Assembly (NCBI GenBank): GCA_944739405.2
Contig: OX123183.2
Span: 94,068,729-94,132,728 of the forward strand
Length of the DNA stretch: 64,000 nt
Direction of reading: 5' to 3'
Source of the DNA: Euclidia mi
Lineage: Eukaryota; Arthropoda; Insecta; Lepidoptera; Erebidae
The notes beneath the pieces are model-generated. The model was not told the origin of the DNA. It did no database searches and was given only the letters and a program-made list of their open reading frames with translations. Shown here in pieces: positions 35,387 to 47,338 of this stretch (positions are counted from its first letter, which is position 1; each line of letters starts with the position of its first letter). A program made the translations under genes and the position numbers.

Positions 35387-35680
35387 CTAATTTTTATTAA
35401 TACTTACACCATCAAATGATGCTTCGGGCAGGCCATATTGAGTTATAGGATAGATATACCTAGCTATGTCTTGAATAGCAAGCGATTCATTAGTTGGTTG
35501 TGCGTGCTTGAAAAAGTCCTCGGCCAATTCGTTTTGAAATCTATGCCATATCTGTGCAGCATCTGAAAGTTTGCAGAACTCCAGCATTACTGCAAACAAA
35601 ATTAAATGGCGTAATCGATGAGGACTTTCACAGATACTTGCTTCAGACAAAGCGCTATCCTAGTGTTGATACCCTCCAGT
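35387..35680 (-). pseudogene. Helitron Rep/helicase protein fragment
   Basis: The frame reads SPHRLRHLILFAVMLEFCKLSDAAQIW...ELAEDFF...YGLPEASFDG. This order (RHLF...L..C...DP..LW...L.EDF...GLP.P) is typical of the segment before the Pif1 helicase in Helitron RepHel proteins. Only about 90 codons survive, with no HUH nuclease. Helitrons transpose by rolling circle. The relic is inactive. Confidence 0.65.
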
Positions 35681-35689
35681 AAATGACTC

Positions 35690-36275
35690 GCTACTCAGCG
35701 CACTTAATACACGCGTGATAATACCCAGCCTAAGCTGAACCCTATATATTATCACGAATTATACAGAATAGAGCTCATTTTGAATTGGATAATATTAATT
35801 TTCGAAAATGACCATTTATAATCTTTCAACTGTCGTAATTTTACATTTTAAAGATCATACTATATTAAGTTTCAACCAATTCAACTAAAGAGTTACTTAT
35901 TTACATTGCTATATGACAAATTTCAACCGAAAAATACATCGTTTTGTTTAAATTGACATAACTTTTTTATTTATGTACCGATTTGAATAAAAAAAACACT
36001 TAATGTTAAGTGAGGCTTCCCACAATATATCAATGAAAACCGCATTCAAATCCGATAAGCCGTTTCTGAAATTAGCGTGCACAAACGCACAGACAAACAG
36101 ACAAACAGATAAACAGACAAAAATTGTAATAATGATATTTTTGGGTTCTCCTCTATAGTAAAGACCCCTTAAAATAGTTTTCTCCTAAATATCCTACATG
36201 TACAGACATCGATCACTTACAGATTTATTATATGTATAGATTGTATGGGTGTAGGTTTTGTATGGTTTCGCAATA
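35690..36275. other. Decayed family M repeat, no gene
   Basis: ATGTACCGATTTGAATAAAA, CCGCATTCAAATCCGATAAG and an (ACAGACAA)n run at 35940-36190 are of the family M type. The rest is AT-rich. Confidence 0.45.
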
Positions 36276-36929
36276 GTCAATGAACGTAGTTTAAGCTTAA
36301 AAGAAATTTAAAAAATATTAGGTGAATTTCGAAACTAAGGTACTAAATGTGCATTAAGCTAAGAAGCGTGGTATTGTCACTTTTTTAGTCAAGCATTTGT
36401 TGCATATTTTGTCATTTAACGGTAAATCATGTTTTATTATATCTATAACCGTAAGTGATAGAGATATGGTTCTTAGACAAAAAGATAGAGAATTTAAAAC
36501 TGTAATATTTTGCATTCAAAACTCAAAATCGACCATTTGAGGGTTAGCGGGGTTCTAGTTAACGGCAGCGTAGATGAGAACATATTTTCTAGATAAGTTT
36601 AATGGAACAAAAATAGGACTCATAAAGCACAGCTATTTCTTAGTTTTATTTTCTCTCTCTCTTCTCTTCTTTCAGTTCTTTATTCATGTAGTTTTTTCAA
36701 ATTAAAGTTCGTGTTAGAAAATTCAAATTCTTTACCATAGCCATAAAATGCAATAATTCTTAGTGCAGAAAATATCTTTAAATTCGAGTTTACGGCTAAG
36801 TGAGTTTACCAAGATTCAGATGGTATTTGGTATTATCTACGAATACTATTTTGTACCCCAGACCCCAACATGTAAACAATAATAATCATGGTCAGATAAC
36901 GTTAAACATAGTTATATTTATTTTAGTCA
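36276..36929. repeat. 653-bp repeat, copy D2
   Basis: It matches 3913-4565 with few substitutions and one or two single-base indels. It ends directly at a (TCAT)n run that begins the next SINE fragment. Confidence 0.85.
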
Positions 36930-37115
36930 TTCATTCATTCATTCATAACGTCACGCCTTTTATCCCCGAAGGGGTAGGCAGAGGTGTATTTCTATACCCA
37001 CTTTTCGCCAGATATACTTTAGTCCCACGTAATAAGGGGCGAGCCTATTGCCGTACCGGGCACATTTCCAGACTCCGTGCGGCTACTGAGAATTTCGTGA
37101 CAGAAAAACCCAATA
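36930..37115 (-). mobile_element. SINE tail I fragment truncated by block B
   Basis: Reading from (CATT)n through CACGCCTTTTATCCCCGAAG to GACAGAAAAACCCAATAAC it equals 57695-57872. The tRNA-like part that should follow is absent; block B begins instead. Confidence 0.85.
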
Positions 37116-37213
37116 ACTTTTATATTATTGTGTTTTTATATTGTTTTTACTAATAATGTGTTTCACAATTCTTTATTGCTATTGTGGTGTTATTTAGAGT
37201 ATTGTCATTTTTT

Positions 37214-37590
37214 TTTTAATTTTTTTTTTATGGAATAGGGGGCAAACGAGCAGACGGATCGCCTGATGTTAAGCGATTACCGCCGCCCATGGACACCCGC
37301 AACACCAGAGGAGTCACAAGTGCGTTGCCGGCCTTTTAAAAAGGAATACGCTCTTTTTTTGAAGGTTTGAAGGTCGTATTGGTTCGGAAAAACCGCAGGC
37401 GACAGATCATTCCACAGTTTACAGGTGCGAGGCAGAAAGTTTCTAGAAAAGCGCACCGTTGTGGCTTGCCAACCATCTAAATGATGGGGATGGAAATTCT
37501 GTCGCGTAGAACGATGGCGGAAAGAGGCGGCAGGGATTAATCCGAACAACTCTTCGGAGCACTCCTCATAGTAGTCCCCGTAGTAGTCAA
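37214..37590 (-). mobile_element. CR1/Jockey-type LINE 3' end (copy B)
   Basis: Duplicate of 19868-20244, with an identical translated fragment (37277-37587) ending GVAGVHGRR. Confidence 0.8.
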
Positions 37591-37862
37591 TATAGACAAT
37601 GTATAGTTAATGTAATAATATAGCTTAGCAATTGTATAATTGATATTGTGGGTGGTTCCGTCAGTTGTGAGATGTTAAAGTTTAGAACTTGGGGTATAAT
37701 ATAGTATAGAATCGAATTTATGCTGAGAAACAAGTCGTGTCTATTATATACATCATGTAGTGAATATTTCAGTGGTAAATATTGAATACACCTATAGTAA
37801 ATATATCTGTGGTGAATATTACTAAATTAATTATGCTTATCTATTGTATTAAGGTAATAGTT

Positions 37863-38810
37863 CATCATCATCATCACCATCCACAGCCCGACTGTGTCCA
37901 CTGTTGAACATAGGCCTCTCTCTGTTCTTGCCATTTCCCTCGATCTTGTGGTAATCTCGTCCAGGTTCGGCCCGCGATTGCAACGATATCGTCGGCCCAT
38001 CTTGCTAAGGGACGGCCGACACTTCTTTTCCCCATCCGTGGTTGCCATTCTGTTACGGCCTTACTCCACCTGTTATCACTCCGTCTAGCCAGATGTCCTG
38101 CCCAATTCCATTTTGACGTTATTTGAGTTCCCACGTCGCGCACCTTTGTGCGTTTTCGAATATCAATGTTGGGAACTCGGTCAATCTGACGGAAACCAAG
38201 CATGGAGCGCTCCATGGCTCTTTGTGCGACTCTCACTCGGTATATCGCCTCTTGTGTGAGCGTCCATGTCTCGGCACCGTAGGTCATTATGGGCAAAACC
38301 CACTGGTTATAGAGGTGGGTCTTCAAACATTGAGCAACTTTTACCGACTTTAAGATGTCATCTAGTTTTGAAAATGCGGCCCATCCGAACTGAATCCTCC
38401 TTGATATCTCAGTTTTCTGATGATCTTTATCAAAGGAAAGATTATGGCCAAGGTAAGTATATCGGCTAACTAGTTCTAATTTTTCACCGTCAATAGAAAC
38501 TGGTGAGATTTTGCAGCATAGACCATTTGCCATAACCTTCGTCTTGGTCATATTCATTTTAAGACCTACTTTTAATGAGACATCGTTAAGATCTTGGAGC
38601 ATAGTCTGGAGGTTTTTGAGATTATCCGCAAATACTATTAGGTCATCTGCAAACCTTAAGTGGGACAGAAACGCACCATTGATGTTAATCCCGCAGTGGC
38701 CCCATTCTAAGCTTTTCATAGTGTCTTCCAGGACAGCAGTGAAAAGCTTCGGTGAGATGGTGTCTCCCTGCCTCACACCTCGCTTTAGCGGGGTTTATTT
38801 TTTTAGCTTA
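37863..38810 (-). mobile_element. RTE-like LINE (copy B)
   Basis: Duplicate of 20517-21464, including its TAATAGTT flanks, so the LINE inserted before the block was duplicated. The (ATG)n tail carries one substitution. Confidence 0.85.
37874..38776 (-). pseudogene. RTE-like reverse transcriptase C-terminal half (copy B)
   Basis: The frame has 300 codons, the same residues as copy A plus one C-terminal Trp, because the copy A stop TGA is TGG here. It contains RQGDTISPKLF and the catalytic FADD box. It lacks motif A and the endonuclease, so it is inactive. With copy A unchanged over 299 residues, the two separated very recently or were homogenised. Confidence 0.88.
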
Positions 38811-39981
38811 TAATAGTTACTCTTGAAATATTGAACTACCCACAACCTTGTAATCCGATATGTCTTGATTGTACCGCTTTTATAAACGATAACTATAACT
38901 ATTAAAAGAATGGCCAAGAGTTTTCTTGCCACGTTCTTTCTCTTGGTTCTATGCCTTTGCTTTGCGAACGTGGCGCTAAATGTAAATGTAGAATCAGAAC
39001 TTTAGATTTTAAAATATACTCTTGTGACAACGTGAATAAATGAAAGTAAGAATTGATAGTTGTATCTTTTATTTTCCAAACATTTGACAAATAGAACTAT
39101 AATAATACAAATAGGCTGTATACCTTGTATCTAAACATATATATTATACCCTCGCTATTACGCGCTTTTGTGCAGTCGGGTTATCCAACTGCACTAGTAT
39201 GCGCAAGATTTCAAGCCGTTTTAGTTGTATTACTGAAATAGTTTATAAGTGGTTAAGTACAGAATTTCATTACTCTTCTACAATGTCTTCAAATAATAGA
39301 TATTAGTCTCCTGAAAATTAGGACGTATAAAATATTACGTTACGCAATCTTGCAACAATTTGACCAGAAATCGATAAAGTAGGTAACCGAAACGTAGTGT
39401 AGTTGTGCAAAATGTTAATCTAGATTTTATTCAATTGTAATGGAATACCAAAATAAACCACCTGTATCCATTTTATTGTATTCTTAGGATAGCATTAATG
39501 AAAATAAAATACGATAGTAAGTTGAGGCAGAGACGAATGGTAGAAGACGACCCTGATATATTTTTTAGAATATTCGCAGCGCAGACTTTGAAATACAACG
39601 GTACTTCATATTAGGGACTTATGCTATGGTATAAGTCCCTTTTTATTGGTACCTTTTACTCCACATAAGTAGGTAAATAGTGAGAAATGGTATATTTTAC
39701 AGATTTTGCGCCAATATAACACCGAGTTGAAATAGAAAAATGCTACTATCATTATCAACAGTACTCAAGAATTAAATCTTTATTAGGTTTGTATTATTTT
39801 TCTGAATGTAAAATAGCATTACTAATGCACGTATAAAAGTGCATACGTTATTATTTACGTTTTTCTGTACGTTGGTTTAAGTTAGTTTTACTTTCTCTTT
39901 TCTTTATCATTTCCTTTTCCGTACCTTTATATAATTTAGATTTTAATAAGGCAGGCTCTATTTTGCTTTTTCGTAGTTTTA

Positions 39982-40743
39982 GGCCCAATTGCACAACGAT
40001 TCTTAAATTGAATTAAGGTGTATTTAACGAGAAAAACAATATTAAACACCACTAGCGTCTTGCACAACGAAAAATTTGTCGACTAATATGATTTAAGAAC
40101 TGTCAAAATTAATTACCGAAAATCGGCTGTTTGGTGGCTACTTTTATTTAAGAACTGTCACACTGACATTGGCAACTTGCCATTAGCGACGAGAATTATC
40201 TATAATTATATAACTGGTTACTGGACCGGACGTCGCAGCAGGGGTAGGCCTCACACAAGGTAGACCGACGATCTGGTTAAGATCACAGGAAGCGGTTGGA
40301 TGCGGGCGGCTCAAGATCGGTCTGTATGGAGAACCTTGAGGGAGGCCTATGTCCAGCAGTGACCAGTCTCTAGGCTGACATGATGATGATGATGATGATA
40401 TAACTGATAACAATGTACCTACTTGTGTTATTGTTAATGCTCAAAAGTTTCAAGTTATTATTTGTCAATTGTCATTTCGTTGCTAGGCGTTGACAATGCG
40501 TTTTGTTTTATGCAAAAGCATACGCATAACATCGTTAAAATCGTAACAAAAAGTCATCATGGCATGAAACAAAACGTAGAAACTACTTTACCAACCTCAT
40601 AAAATGTTTAACTAAATCTAAGCGTTGTTGTCGTTGTTCAGGAGGACGCCAAATACTTTTAAGTTAAATTATTTTACACTGTTAATTCTGTTCAACAAAT
40701 TTAAATAAAGAGTGACTTAAATCAAAGGTTACGCAAGTGGGCC
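39982..40743. mobile_element. Harbinger-like MITE (copy B)
   Basis: The same element as 22636-23398, flanked by TTA on both sides. The change from near identity to several-percent divergence between blocks A and B occurs inside it, at about 40593. Confidence 0.75.
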
Positions 40744-41912
40744 TTAAGCATATGATGAAAACAGATTTTCTTTTTTTATTACGTGTTCATTTTTCAAAGA
40801 AGGAACCCATATAAAACATTCACAACGCAAGTCACGTTACAAGTCTTGACCTGTGTCGTCAAATACGTAGATCATAATGAGAACCCCATTTTATGAAATT
40901 AAGGAGCAGTTTTGTAAATGCAATCGTGTGGAACAGAGCGTGTTGAACTTGCGTGTGTCAGAGTACACGTATTCTGGAGTTTAACACAAAGTAAGTTGGT
41001 TTTACGTATACCCACCATATGTTAGCGCCATCTTTGCATGACATGAGCAAAAGATCGTATGAATTCATCTTGCCGGTCACTAACTTGCCGCGCGATGTGA
41101 AAACAAGGCTGTTACTGCACGCGGTAAAACCATAATGCAGACGAGATACTAGACAAAGTGCCTGCGCGTGCGACTAAGAGCGCTTTCTCAATTTCTATCA
41201 TGCACCTGCTACACCGGCTGGCAAACGCGTCAATTAGTGTGGTACTTTAGGTGCTACTTAGATGTGGCCAACGTTTTAACGCGTCAAATTACAAATAGGC
41301 AGCTCGAATTTTTAACGCGTAGGTAGTTGGCCATTGCCATAAACGCTAACACTAACGCAGGTGTAGCAGTAGAATTAAAGTGAGTAAAGGCCGCCTCTTA
41401 GTGATTGCGTAGCAAATTGTTATATCTGCTTATTTAATTATCTTTTGTAGCACTTAATTACCGTGTTTTTTGGCATGTATGCGTGACACTTCACTTCGCG
41501 CTCATGCTGTGCCGTAACGCGAGTTCTGATGATGCACGCGACATTTTATCAATTTCAACCCAACCTTGAACATATGGTTGTGATATTTATAAGTCTGAGC
41601 CCTAGTGAAATAATATCAGACTAGAATATTAAGTAGGTACCATGATTTACGGTGAGGCTTTTCTTGGCCTCTACGAAAGGTCCAAACATCTGATTTGCAT
41701 ACATAAGTACTAGAATATTTCTTTTCTACTTTCAGTTCTCCGGCTTGTTCTATAGAAAAGTTAATTCAATAAATTTTGGATGCATATTTATTTTAATATA
41801 TATAAATATGTATGAATAAGCTTTTTTTGAACCAAAACATGTAAACAAAACCATTTATACATGCAACACAACCGCATAATTGTGCACATCGGTTAAAACC
41901 TAACCATTAAAA

Positions 41913-42669
41913 AAGTAACATCTGGTTAGCATGGGCAATATATCTCTTTTTCAAATTATTATTTATACTCGCCGTACAACGAAAAATTAAATTTCACCGG
42001 CTTTATTTTTTTACTAGTTCAATCGCATTCTACCTCTCGTACTTCTTACAAGGCAATTATAATAGGTACATATTATATACGGTTTCCGACGTTGAAGTTT
42101 AATTTAAAACGAGTTTTTATCGATGCCGAAGACAGCAGCTGTCGGATCCGATTACACTAATGAAAGGAGCGAAGATCATACTACATTTATTAATGAAATT
42201 CAAGGAAAATTTCTTTTGCCTACTCATGTAGGTAATTCTAAGCTTTTTTCGAGGGTACTAATCAGAATTAATGTGAGGTAATATATTACTTAATAAAATT
42301 GTAGAAGGATATCGATATTTTCGGGATTACATGCTATGAATTAAATTGAGTAGATGTGGTTGATTTGTTATGTAAGATTATATATGGTACTGCGTATATT
42401 AGTAGGTAAACAGATATATTGGCATTTGCTTTTACGACTGTCGCGATTATTGTGCTGTAATATAAAGTCGGTAGTTGTTGAAGATTAGTAGGTAAAAAAG
42501 TGAGTAATCCGTTTATTTTTACTCATGTTTAATATACTTATACAATATATTTCTTCACTAAATTACAGGAACTCATCACCGTCATTGGTAAGATACTTAA
42601 CTAAACGTTTTGTCTATTAATGTATGTACACTTATATGTACTAAACGATACGCATAAAATTAATTACTT
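41913..42669. other. Nothing recognised
   Basis: AT-rich flank of block B with no supported feature. Confidence 0.4.
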
Positions 42670-42722
42670 ATTGTCTGTGAAACATAATTACGTAGTTACC
42701 GTTATTATGTTTCACAGTCAAT
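42670..42722. repeat. Hairpin, 19-bp arms, 15-base loop
   Basis: Arms 42670-42688 and 42704-42722 pair with one mismatch (CTGTGAAACATAAT core). Confidence 0.88.
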
Positions 42723-42825
42723 TTTTTTTTTCATATCTGTACGATGTATGTATGATAGTTCAAAGAATATTATTAATAAAATATGTACTAATTAATAGTT
42801 AAAACTAGATAAATTATAAAAAAAT

Positions 42826-43367
42826 TTGGGCAAGTGCGAGTCTGACCCGCGCACCGAGGGTTCCGTACGCATTTTACTTTATTTGAGGTTGGTGCTAAAT
42901 ACGCTAGTCCTCTAAATCTGAATGAGCGCCCATACAACTTAGAGGACTATCTTAAATGAAGTCTACATTGTATGTATGGGGACACCCTTAAATTTTCCAC
43001 TTTTTTAATTTTTTTGTAAGACTCTGCTTTTGGCCAAATTTCGTGATTCTAGTCCAACGGGAACTACCATATAGGTTTTCGACCCAAAACCTATATGGTA
43101 GTTCGGTACTAACGGGTACTTACGGTTGACCTAGAATTGTCAATTTTGGTTAAAACCAAAAATTCCGAAAATTAAAAAGATTTGAAAATTAAGGTTAATT
43201 ATGGTACTTACAAGTTTTCGCAAAAATCTAATTTTGACCATATCTTTTTATCGGGTTGACCCAGGACCCTGATTTTTATACACCTAATAGGAACTATAGA
43301 CCTTAGTATCTGGTATAAATTTCAACTTGCTGGGTCCACCCGTTCCTGAGAAAATCGGTGGTGACAC

Positions 43368-43398
<31 letters not shown>

Positions 43399-43460
43399 GA
43401 CAAGAAAGTGATCTTATAAGGGTTCCTTTTTTTACCTTGTTTGGTACGGAATCCTAAAAA
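42826..43460 (+). repeat. Dispersed repeat family N
   Basis: Starts GGGCAAGTGCGAGTCTGACC...GAGGGTTCCGTACG and ends after an (ACAG)n run with GGTACGGAATCCTAAAAA. The near-inverted GGTTCCGTAC/GTACGGAATC ends suggest a mobile element, but the class is unknown. A reverse copy is at 55276-55690. Confidence 0.7.
43061..43104. repeat. Perfect hairpin inside repeat N
   Basis: Arms 43061-43079 and 43086-43104 (GAACTACCATATAGGTTTT and complement) with loop CGACCC. Confidence 0.92.
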
Positions 43461-43969
43461 GGATCAGTTGAGCTTATAAAAGCTTCCTGGAGTTAATTTT
43501 GGAAGTATTTCACTAGCTCGCATTAAATGTAGAAACCATGTTTTTAATTGCGCTATAAAGTAATTGGGTGAAAAAAATCGTTGATATTTTTTTACAGACA
43601 TAAAATATTGGTTGTTTATCAAGTGTTACTTACTGCTTTAGTTGACAACAGTTTATTTTTATTGCCATTTACTGCTCAATTTACTAGTAATATATTTTGT
43701 ATGGAGCTTATCTCAAAAACTGTCAAAAACGAATCTAAAATCTACAGATCTATCTATAATTAGAATATTAAATTCCGTAGTTAGTCAATCCAATGGCAAA
43801 TCGGACACTATGATAAATGATGTTGTATATCGAACGGCTCACAAATCAAAAACCTGTTGCAAACGTACACAAAATGATTGCGAAATTCGATATCGAATTG
43901 ATATGAACGTTTCGATTGTCATGGCCGACATAGAGTAAATTATACCACTCCTGTATTTAAAAAGCACTC
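43461..43969. other. No gene recognised
   Basis: About 60 bp around 43690-43750 (TATTTTGTATGGAGCTTA, AATCTAAAATCTACAGAT) resembles 9167-9225 next to the DDE fragment. A 98-codon frame has no family signal. Confidence 0.45.
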
Positions 43970-43977
43970 CGAAAACG

Positions 43978-44559
43978 CAGGGCTTTGAATAACGTTAAAA
44001 AATTGGTATCGTTACCTTTATCGTATGAAGGTAACGAAATTAGAACAGGTAACATTATGCTTGGTAACGATAGTTGGCCACTTACCGGTAAACACCTACC
44101 GGTGGCCTTTTACCGGTAAACTGACTTAACGTTACCAATGGTTTTATCGGTAAATAGTAACGTTACCAAATGGATACTATAAGTAGCGTTAATTATTTTT
44201 GTTTCTGTCTTTCGTTTTCTTACGACACATGCACGTTGATTTATTAGTGCCTCTATTATTCGTGTCGTGACAGACGATACCAAAGAACACCGCTGGAGCT
44301 AAATATTTCACTAAACTGCGTAACGCGCGAAATAAGTATTGATACTTTTAACGTTATCTTTAACATTATTATATTGCATTCGATACCAAATTACCATTAC
44401 CGTTAAAATGTTAACTTTATGAAAATACTGTTACTTAAGGATACTTATAGTGTGAAATTGGTAACGATAACAAGTAGTACCGTTAAAATGTTAACTTTAT
44501 GAAAATATCGTTATTTAACGATACTTATAGTGTGAATTTGGTAACGTTAATAAGCCCTG
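43978..44559. mobile_element. hAT-like MITE
   Basis: The ends CAGGGCTTTGAATAACGTTA and, inverted, CAGGGCTTATTAACGTTACC are typical of hAT elements. The flanks are CGAAAACG (43970-43977) and TGAAAACG (44560-44567), seven of eight bases the same. The interior is rich in GTTACC/GGTAAC motifs, and an 80-bp unit repeats in tandem at about 44400-44552. It has no coding capacity. Confidence 0.82.
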
Positions 44560-44698
44560 TGAAAACGAACACCGTCGTACTAAATACGAAAGGACAGAAA
44601 AGGGTATTTATTTTTTAAATATGTATTTCTGGGCTATTGTTACGTATGTCTATGTTTGAGGCAAGTGGACTCCAGACTCCAAGGACAACGCTAAGATT

Positions 44699-44830
44699 CA
44701 TCATCATTAGCCTGCCATAGTCCACTGCTGGATATAGGCCTCTCTAAGTGCACGCCACTGTGTCTGATTTTCAGCTTTTCGTGTCTGGCACTCTGCCAGC
44801 CGCTAAGATTATGATAATGATATACCTATC
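44699..44830 (-). mobile_element. RTE-like tail II fragment
   Basis: Reverse complement: GACACGAAAAGCTGAAAATC, AGAGGCCTATATCCAGCAG, TGGACTATGGCAGGCTAATG. Same 3' end family as 20517-21464. Confidence 0.7.
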
Positions 44831-46876
44831 TACCTATGTTTATACTTGAAACTTCAATGCCACTTAATTGTTCTGTGTTCAATGCGACTGAATAGCGAAA
44901 AGGACTGTGGACATTCATTTATACAAACTAATGTTGTCAACTTCACTTGGATTTCTATTGAAGTGTATTCAGACCCAAGTCAATAAATTTACCAGAACCA
45001 ATATAATGAAAGCAAATTAGAGCCTAAAATATAATAAAACTCATTTAAATTCTGTGAGGATTTGGAAGTCGTTGAGACAGCTGAATACAAGGTACATTAC
45101 GTCAACATCGTTTTGAATTAACATTAAATGAATATAGTGGGCGATTTGCGGTTTGAAATGGGGTATTTTTTGCAGTGAAATCACAAGTCAACAAGTTGTT
45201 TTTCACGAGTTTTTAAACGACTGTTGTGTTCACGACAACATAGTTTGAAACTATGTGAAGTATTTGCACTCATCAGGGACATACATTGACAGGTAGAAAA
45301 CCCTTTTCCACTGCCAGAATGTTTTCCTAAAGCAACCAGATCATTGTATATAGGTTTGGTGTTTCTTGTCAATTTCACGTTGGCTTACATGGTTTATATT
45401 ACATAATCATGATTTGTACAGGACACGATCTTTCTTGAAGTACTTTTACATCAGATCCGAAGAAATAAATAATAATATTTGGCTATGTTCTCACATGGTT
45501 AATGTAATGAATTCAACGAAAGTTGAATCAAGGCATCTGTTTACAGATACGAATAAAACGCACATAATGCGCATACCTACGTATATTATGAATTTTGCTT
45601 TACTTGTGATGGAAAATAAATGATTTCACGGCCATTGCCAAAGCTTACCGAAGCTCTACTACGGGGTGATGTCTTCCGTGGCTCTATAAGGGGGCCCATA
45701 TGGGAGAGTAACCAGACGGAGTGTTACACAACGGAGTGTCAGGATCGTGAAAATATTTGCACAAACTCTTTCGTGCCCGATCTGGGATCTGGAGGCTCGG
45801 TGGTAGATTCCCGTTATCCCGCTACTAAGGAAATTGAGAGTGCCTTGATTTTTAGTCTGTAGACCGATCTCGCATACACTCTCCACCAAAAAGCCAGCCT
45901 TGACTGGTGGAGGGAGAACCACTATAGAGCTTTTCCACCTTGCAAAAAAAGGGCTTATCTGAACCTACGTAAATTGTTACCCAACCGGAAAAAAATATTA
46001 AATAATAGACAGTATACAATGCAGGCTAGCCTTAGGTATCAGATAGCCTTCTATGATTTTTTAATATATGCTTGGAACTTAAAAATAATTGACTGACCTG
46101 AACAAAATGTGTTGAAACTATGAAGATATTAATAATATAGTTCATTCACTAGGCTAAAGCTTTGCATTTTCAACTACGTAACGAATATAATAGGCCGAAT
46201 GTTCACAAAACAACGGTCTATTTCAGCACACTCTATAATATTCACAAAGGAATCACAATACCTGCCATCCTAATCCAATCCGAATTACGTGGTAAATGAC
46301 TAATAAATGAAACCAGTAATATTCCGTGTCCAACATTATTTAGCAACACAACATTCAAGATAATAATATCAAGTATCTACAGCCGAGATTTATCCTTACT
46401 TACAATTATTATTTAATACATTTCTAGCTTAATATTCAAATACAATTAATACCAAATCACTCACAATTCCTCACTTCGCAACAGAAACGAGGAATTAAAA
46501 GAGATACTCCCTTGAATAGTTTAAATTCGGCTGCCCTACAATAATTTGAATTCCGCGTCGATGAAGCCAGTTAAAATCCTTCATAATTAATTTAATTCTT
46601 GCTTTATTGCCAGCTGTGTCCCGTAGGTGGGTGGCCGACAATTTTATTAATCTGATTTTGTCCCTTTTCTATACCGTAAATAATGGATTCCGTAAGCCTC
46701 CCTAAATAAGTGTTGAAACTTTTGTTGTGATATTATATTTTTTTTGCGGGATGTTGGAAGAAATAAATAGCTTACAGTTTTCAATACGTGTTTAGAATTA
46801 GAAACATTGTATCTTTCAACCGTATCAATTCTACTGCTAATAAATGGAATTGTAAGTTTGAAATAAGATGTCTAAA
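44831..46876. other. No gene recognised
   Basis: Frames of 60-87 codons at 45181-45378 (minus) and 45620-45922 show no assignable domain; the first is Cys/Ser-rich. The segment 45650-45950 has higher GC and could be decayed repeat. Nothing else seen. Confidence 0.4.
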
Positions 46877-46994
46877 GCCTTGTATTCATTAGGCAACATT
46901 TGTTGATAAACTGTTTATGACGTGTTTATCACCAAGTTTACCGTAAACACTGTTTCTGAAACATGGCCGTCTACACTTATCAGTTGTTTTTAGG

Positions 46995-47227
46995 ATGTCG
47001 CCCGAGGAGGTAGTGATGCTCAGTGCTGCTTACATAATAATTCATAAGGGTGCTACTAGAAAAAAAAAAAGAAAAGGTAGTGGCTTCGGAATTATCTCTT
47101 AAATAGAAATTACGTACTTCAATGACCTTCATGAATTTGATGGGTCTTTTCAGAATTTCATCAGAATGACAACATCTGATTTTGAAATGTTATTGAGACT
47201 GATTGGACCAGTCAATTTATCTTTATA
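46995..47227 (+). pseudogene. Harbinger transposase N-terminal fragment
   Basis: An ATG at 46995 opens a frame MSPEEVVMLSAAY with a Lys/Arg-rich stretch that stops near 47100. From 47115 another frame reads DLHEFDGSFQNFIRMT followed by FEMLLRLIGP. The second part matches the segment before the DDE core in HARBI1/ALP1-like transposases (L..DG.FQNF.RM....FE.LL..IGP). The catalytic core is deleted, so it is inactive. The call is from motif recognition. Confidence 0.65.
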
Positions 47228-47338
47228 ATCTCTATTTGAATAGTCCCAAAGTACATGATGCTGTTGATAAAGCTCTATGAGCATCGAAACTTGGTTTTTG
47301 GACCACACTACTTCCATGTTAATAAACTCGCGCAACAC
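47150..47338 (-). pseudogene. MADF-domain protein fragment of the Harbinger element
   Basis: The minus-strand frame contains VVWSKNQVSMLIELYQQH, HVLWDYSNRDYKDK. A Trp near the start, LI.LY..H..LWD and YK is the signature of helices 1-2 of a MADF (Myb/SANT-like) DNA-binding domain. PIF/Harbinger elements normally encode such a second protein alongside the transposase. After YKDKL the frame reads antisense through the transposase piece, so the rest of the domain is lost. Confidence 0.6.

Larger units (their letters stand above)
37116..41912. repeat. 4.8-kb duplicated block, copy B
   Basis: The offset from copy A is 17346. It is nearly identical over 37116-40593, then clearly more diverged to 41912. 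The left end sits inside a SINE and the right flank is unrelated to that of copy A. Confidence 0.95.

Noticed and set aside
45181..45378. Cys/Ser-rich minus frame that might be a transposon protein
   Set aside because: Resembles nothing I can name with confidence; no repeat boundaries around it.
45620..45922. Overlapping 80- and 87-codon frames in a GC-richer patch
   Set aside because: The two strands are open over the same bases and neither matches a known domain; likely decayed repeat.
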